Notes under the pieces: generated by a model
Told to the model about the DNA's origin: nothing
Seen by the model: only the letters and a program-made list of their open reading frames with translations
Database searches by the model: none
Position numbers and translations under genes: made by a program
Source: JAIVHC01 sp049975505
GTDB lineage: Bacteria > Desulfobacterota > Desulfuromonadia > Desulfuromonadales > Desulfuromonadaceae
Reading direction: 5' to 3'
Length of the DNA: 6,928 nucleotides
NCBI GenBank assembly: GCA_049975505.1
Contig: JBNGCY010000097.1
Location: 1-6,928 of the forward strand
Shown here: positions 4,863 through 6,928 of the stretch, piece by piece
Position numbering within the stretch: position 1 is the first letter of the stretch
How the letters are laid out: each line of letters opens with the position of its first letter

Positions 4863-6491
4863 TCAGATTTGCGCAGCAAGCTCGCGCAGGGGGGCAATAA
4901 GAGCTCCCAGATGGGAGACGTGTTCCCGCTGCTCTTCCAGAACCGATTCGAGAATGGCATCTGTGGTAAGAGGGTTGGCCAGCACAACCCGGAACACCGT
5001 AATCGTCTGACCTTTATAACGTGTCGGCGCCAGACTGGTGCGCGATACGAAGGTTTTGCCTGCCGCACGCTGAGCCTTCTGCACCGCCACCACTACATCA
5101 TCGAGCTTACGGTTGATCTCCTCCACCACCTCTGCCTTTGCTCCCACCATTTTACGCTGCAGCCATTCGGGATTGTAGCGATAGGTAAGAATATTGAGTT
5201 CCGGCGCGGTGATAAGTTCAAAATCCGGGTGGGCACTTATCATATCGGCAAAATTCTGCGCCCGCTCTATTCCCTGATCGATAAGCAGCTCATAGCCTCT
5301 GCGTCCGATTATATGCAGACCGGCATGCACCAGCATTGCCTTGCCCGGACGTGAACCCTCCAGGGTGTGGGTTCCCAGGTCTTTAGAACCGGGGCGCAGA
5401 ATATATGCGGCATGATGCTCGATGGCTGAAACAGCCTGGGGGTCTTTAAACATTACCATCCCTACTCCCATGGGAACATACAGCTGTTTGTGCGCATCTA
5501 TGGTAACTGAATCGGCACGCTCGATGCCGCGTAGTCGCCAGCGATTGGTATCGGAAAACAGCGTAGGACCACCCCAGGCGGCATCCACATGGAAATGGCA
5601 CCCGATATCCCGGGCCAGATCCGCCATCTCCTCGAGGGGGTCAACAGTTCCGGTTTCCGTAGTACCGGCAATACCTACCAGAGCCAGAACCTTCTTGTTT
5701 TCACTTTCAACCCGGGCACAGGCATTACGCAGGCTGCGCATATCCACACGGTTATTGTCATCAGTATCAACCAGAATCAGATTATCCCGTCCGAGCCCAA
5801 GGACATCCACAGCCTTGGCAATCGAATAATGTGCACGGCGCGATACCAGCACTGTGAGTCCTTCGCAATTCAAATGTTTAAGCGCTTTAAAAATCCCCTC
5901 GTTGGCGATACCGCCAAAGTCACCATCCGGAGCACACATCCTATTGCGTGCGAGCCACAACGCGGTAATGTTGGCGATAGTTCCACCGGAACAGAATGCT
6001 CCGAGGGCGCTGCGGCTGTCGTGAATGAAACGGGCATAAAAGGAATCATCAAATTCGTAGATCAAGCGGTGCAAAATGGCGAGAACCTGGCGCTCAAGTG
6101 GAGTAAATGCCTTGGATGTCTCCACCTTTACGGTATTCTGATTAAGTGCGATAAGGATACGTGCCAGAGGAAGCATGAAATACGGCATGGCCGAGGTCAT
6201 ATGCCCGATAAATCCCGGTGAGGCGGTATGCACCGACTGCGCTACGAGGGTATCCTTTAAAAATGAAGCGTAATCCGAAACAAAGGTGGGCTGCTCGGGC
6301 ACATTGAAGTTGGAAAAATCTTTTTCGATCTCCTTTAGGGTGGCTCCGCTAGCAACAACATGTTTCTGCAGAAAACCGGCAAGATCATGGGTTATATCCT
6401 GATCTACTTTGCCCAGAGTGGAGGATGGAGCTTCGGGGATGGTAAAAATACGGTAGAGGTTCTGTAGGTTGGCCTGAGCCTGTTCAGTCAT
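4863..6491 (-). CDS. panP: PanP-type pyridoxal-phosphate decarboxylase (putative aspartate 1-decarboxylase making beta-alanine)
   Basis: A group II PLP decarboxylase of 542 residues from the ATG at 6491. Its whole length follows PanP, the PLP enzyme that replaces pyruvoyl PanD in Vibrio and others: NLYRIFTIPEAP at the start, QSVHTASPGFIGHMTSAMPY, LNQNTVKVETSKAFTPLERQ, and LGTHTLEGSRPGKAMLVHAG near the end. Active-site marks (numbering from 6491) are SGGTIAN (168-174), the cofactor-stacking His in AHYS (H221), GTTETGTVDP (276-285), HVDAAWGG with Asp303 for the pyridine nitrogen, and DAHKQL with Lys335 for the Schiff base. It is complete and should be active in the cytoplasm, supplying beta-alanine for pantothenate and CoA. 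The frame extends to an ATG at 6539, but that has no ribosome binding site and adds 16 unusual residues; the ATG at 6491 follows GGTGA. A glutamate decarboxylase activity cannot be excluded from sequence alone. Confidence 0.88.
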   Translation of the reverse strand: MTEQAQANLQNLYRIFTIPEAPSSTLGKVDQDITHDLAGFLQKHVVASGATLKEIEKDFSNFNVPEQPTFVSDYASFLKDTLVAQSVHTASPGFIGHMTSAMPYFMLPLARILIALNQNTVKVETSKAFTPLERQVLAILHRLIYEFDDSFYARFIHDSRSALGAFCSGGTIANITALWLARNRMCAPDGDFGGIANEGIFKALKHLNCEGLTVLVSRRAHYSIAKAVDVLGLGRDNLILVDTDDNNRVDMRSLRNACARVESENKKVLALVGIAGTTETGTVDPLEEMADLARDIGCHFHVDAAWGGPTLFSDTNRWRLRGIERADSVTIDAHKQLYVPMGVGMVMFKDPQAVSAIEHHAAYILRPGSKDLGTHTLEGSRPGKAMLVHAGLHIIGRRGYELLIDQGIERAQNFADMISAHPDFELITAPELNILTYRYNPEWLQRKMVGAKAEVVEEINRKLDDVVVAVQKAQRAAGKTFVSRTSLAPTRYKGQTITVFRVVLANPLTTDAILESVLEEQREHVSHLGALIAPLRELAAQI

Positions 6492-6539
6492 CGCAGTCAC
6501 CAGATATGCTGCACACCCGACTGGAGTGTCAGGCAGCAT

Positions 6540-6928
6540 CGGTTTATAGATTCATATGCATTGCAAAACCATATTTCCCTGAACACAGAAGGACACATTG
6601 AAGATCCCATGCGCAGTGCATTTGTATACAACTCAAGGATCGATGTCAAATTCAAAACAGCTTTTCATCTCTGCAATAACCATATGTTGTCTCTGAGTCG
6701 GCGCCATAAAATGTATCGACTCAACTTTCGCAGGCTGAAAAAACATTCAACATTTTGAAATAACAAACAAAAGCACCATCAACTGATCAACTGTATTAAA
6801 CAGGTTATCGTCAAACAACCTTAACAGCCACAGGAGATGATGCTTTGGATCAGATTGTAGCAAAAACCGTTTCATGCCACTGATTATTTTACCAAATAAC
6901 CCTTCGTCTCTCAGTGTTGTCCGGTTAG
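6540..6928. other. AT-richer upstream region; no gene identified
   Basis: The stretch upstream of the decarboxylase contains the promoter candidate at 6621-6649 and a tandem 8-base repeat, ATCAACTG twice (6779-6794). A minus-strand frame is open from the right edge to a stop at 6747-6749, about 60 codons, containing an internal ATG at 6875. It could be the 3' end of an upstream gene, but I recognise nothing in its peptide. No tRNA, riboswitch or clear terminator was seen. Confidence 0.5.
6621..6649 (-). promoter_or_regulatory. Candidate sigma70 promoter of the panP-permease operon
   Basis: The minus strand has a perfect -35 box TTGACA (6649-6644) and, 17 bases on, TACAAA (6626-6621); the overlapping TATACA would give a spacing of 15. 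Transcription would begin near 6614, leaving about 120 nt before the preferred ATG at 6491. Confidence 0.45.

Noticed and set aside
5589..6221. 210-codon plus-strand frame
   Set aside because: Antisense shadow of the PLP decarboxylase, whose active-site motifs are intact on the other strand.
6747..6875. 42-codon minus-strand ORF with its own ATG
   Set aside because: Weak ribosome binding site and the frame stays open upstream to the window edge, so if coding at all it is more likely the end of a longer gene.

Overview
The window reads as a chromosomal segment of a delta-proteobacterium-like organism, most probably Desulfuromonadales (Geobacter, Pelobacter or Desulfuromonas relatives). I base this on gene content recalled from memory: a small protein resembling the GSU3473 family, a long protein resembling DUF6178, and an exosortase-associated CPBP protease. 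No search could be run, so the taxonomic call is an inference.

Layout from left to right. Bases 1-29 hold, on the minus strand, only the first nine codons of a gene that leaves the window. Its start, MIDYHCHIL, is typical of CpsB/YwqE-type PHP-domain tyrosine-protein phosphatases of exopolysaccharide loci. A roughly 380-base divergent intergenic region with promoter-like and operator-like elements follows. It leads to a small plus-strand gene (412-612) with a strong ribosome binding site. This gene converges on a minus-strand pair: a DUF6178-like protein (1431-3107) and, downstream of it, an exosortase-associated CPBP glutamic intramembrane protease (658-1344). The pair appears to be driven from a good sigma70-type promoter at 3265-3293 with a leader of about 150 nt.

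A 436-base intergenic stretch (3108-3543) contains that promoter, several palindromes and a hairpin-rich, BIME-like island flanked by imperfect direct repeats. To its right lies a second minus-strand pair with a gap of only 37-38 bases: a PanP-type pyridoxal-phosphate decarboxylase (start about 6491, end 4863) followed by a divergent NCS2 nucleobase permease (3544-4824). The last roughly 390 bases hold a promoter candidate for this pair and an open frame running off the right edge that I cannot identify.

Functionally the window has two themes. The left part belongs to the cell-surface/EPS/exosortase world (PHP phosphatase, CPBP protease). The right part is small-molecule metabolism: PanP makes beta-alanine from aspartate for pantothenate and CoA, beside a permease whose substrate is unclear because its signature residues are changed. 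No RNA gene, CRISPR array, insertion sequence or phage gene is visible. Nothing here is clearly a new system. The least explained items are the DUF6178-like protein with its structured leader, the degenerate permease and the hairpin island.
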